Below, one piece after another: positions 5,023 to 5,292 of a DNA stretch of 5,292 nucleotides (position 1 is its first letter; each line of letters starts with the position of its first letter). Made by a program: the position numbers and the translations under genes. The stretch lies in contig CAMBZO010000214.1 in NCBI GenBank assembly GCA_945872195.1, forward strand, positions 1 to 5,292. The letters run 5' to 3'. The stretch comes from Akkermansia muciniphila (lineage in GTDB: Bacteria > Verrucomicrobiota > Verrucomicrobiia > Limisphaerales > SXTU01). The notes beneath the pieces were generated by a model. It had not been told where the DNA came from, made no database searches, and saw only the letters and a list, made by a program, of their open reading frames with translations.

Positions 5023-5292
5023 ATGTCTAAAATCGTCGGCCTCGACCTCGGCACTACCAACTCGCTCGTCGCGACCGTGGACTCCGGCATCCCCTACGTC
5101 ATCGCCGACGCGGACGGCCAGCGTCTCACGCCCTCCGTCGTCCACTTTCCCCCGCCCGGGGCCGAGCCACTTGTAGGGTCCGCCGCGAACCGCGTGCGCG
5201 TCCTCCACCCCGGCACCACGGCCTATTCCGTGAAGCGCTTCATGGGCCGACGCGGCGCGGACATCGCCCGCGAGGAGATGCTCGTGACCTAT
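5023..5292 (+). CDS. Hsp70-family molecular chaperone (DnaK-like), N-terminal part, truncated by window end
   Basis: This is an ATP-dependent chaperone of the cytoplasm; 90 codons are visible and the frame is open at the window edge. It begins MSKIVGLDLGTTNSLVATVD, the Hsp70 phosphate-1 motif (IVGLDLGTTNS, residues 4-14) at the start of the actin-like nucleotide-binding domain. RLTPSVVHF (34-42) follows. VGSAANRVRV (51-60) corresponds to the usual VG-x-A-A segment. TAYSVKRFMGRR (66-77) contains the conserved Lys71, equivalent to the catalytic Lys70 of E. coli DnaK. Several small differences from canonical DnaK (a Pro-rich FPPPGAEPLVG loop, and GADIAREEM after GRR) suggest a paralogue of the DnaK/HscA type rather than the main dnaK, and no grpE or dnaJ is visible here. 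The ATG at 5023 lacks a Shine-Dalgarno sequence (GCTCCCCCCAGT precedes it). Confidence 0.93.
   Translation, partial: MSKIVGLDLGTTNSLVATVDSGIPYVIADADGQRLTPSVVHFPPPGAEPLVGSAANRVRVLHPGTTAYSVKRFMGRRGADIAREEMLVTY

Overview
This is a GC-rich window (by eye roughly 60-65% G+C) with all genes on the + strand and close together. It looks like an ordinary chromosomal segment of a free-living bacterium. Several small proteins resemble, from memory, unnamed families common in Verrucomicrobiota (Pedosphaera/Limisphaerales-like genomes). No start codon has a convincing Shine-Dalgarno sequence, and the gene gaps hold dispersed-looking palindromic repeats. Verrucomicrobiota or a relative in the PVC group is therefore my best guess, held with moderate-to-low confidence. 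There is no rRNA, tRNA, CRISPR array, transposase or phage gene.

Layout: (1) the 3' nine-tenths of folD (1-789), a folate one-carbon enzyme cut by the window edge; (2) a 147-residue soluble protein of a conserved unknown family (865-1308); (3) a roughly 300-residue four-helix membrane protein with a Pro/Ala/Asn-rich tail (about 1401-2303); (4) a lipoprotein with TPR-like repeats, a coiled coil and a C-terminal LysM domain (2341-3159); (5) 10 bp later, a membrane-anchored protein of unknown function (3170-4018); (6) an ABC-2-type transporter ATPase with no permease beside it (4128-4883); (7) the first 90 residues of an Hsp70/DnaK-family chaperone (5023 to the window end). Genes 4 and 5 are probably co-transcribed and may form an envelope module. 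Nothing in the sequence forces a functional link among the remaining genes.

The most unusual content is between the genes. Three gaps (790-864, 4019-4127, 4884-5022) are almost completely occupied by inverted repeats whose arms are built from short tandem units: 7 bp in the first two and 11 bp in the third. The last two are strong: 34-nt arms with 28/34 complementary positions, and 31-nt arms with 30/31. Together they bracket the ABC ATPase gene. A fourth gap (1309-1400) begins with a different, compact hairpin. The unit sequences differ between loci but the architecture is shared. This suggests a class of palindromic, tandem-unit intergenic elements that may act on transcript ends, mRNA stability or translation of the SD-less genes that follow. 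I found no convincing new multi-gene system.
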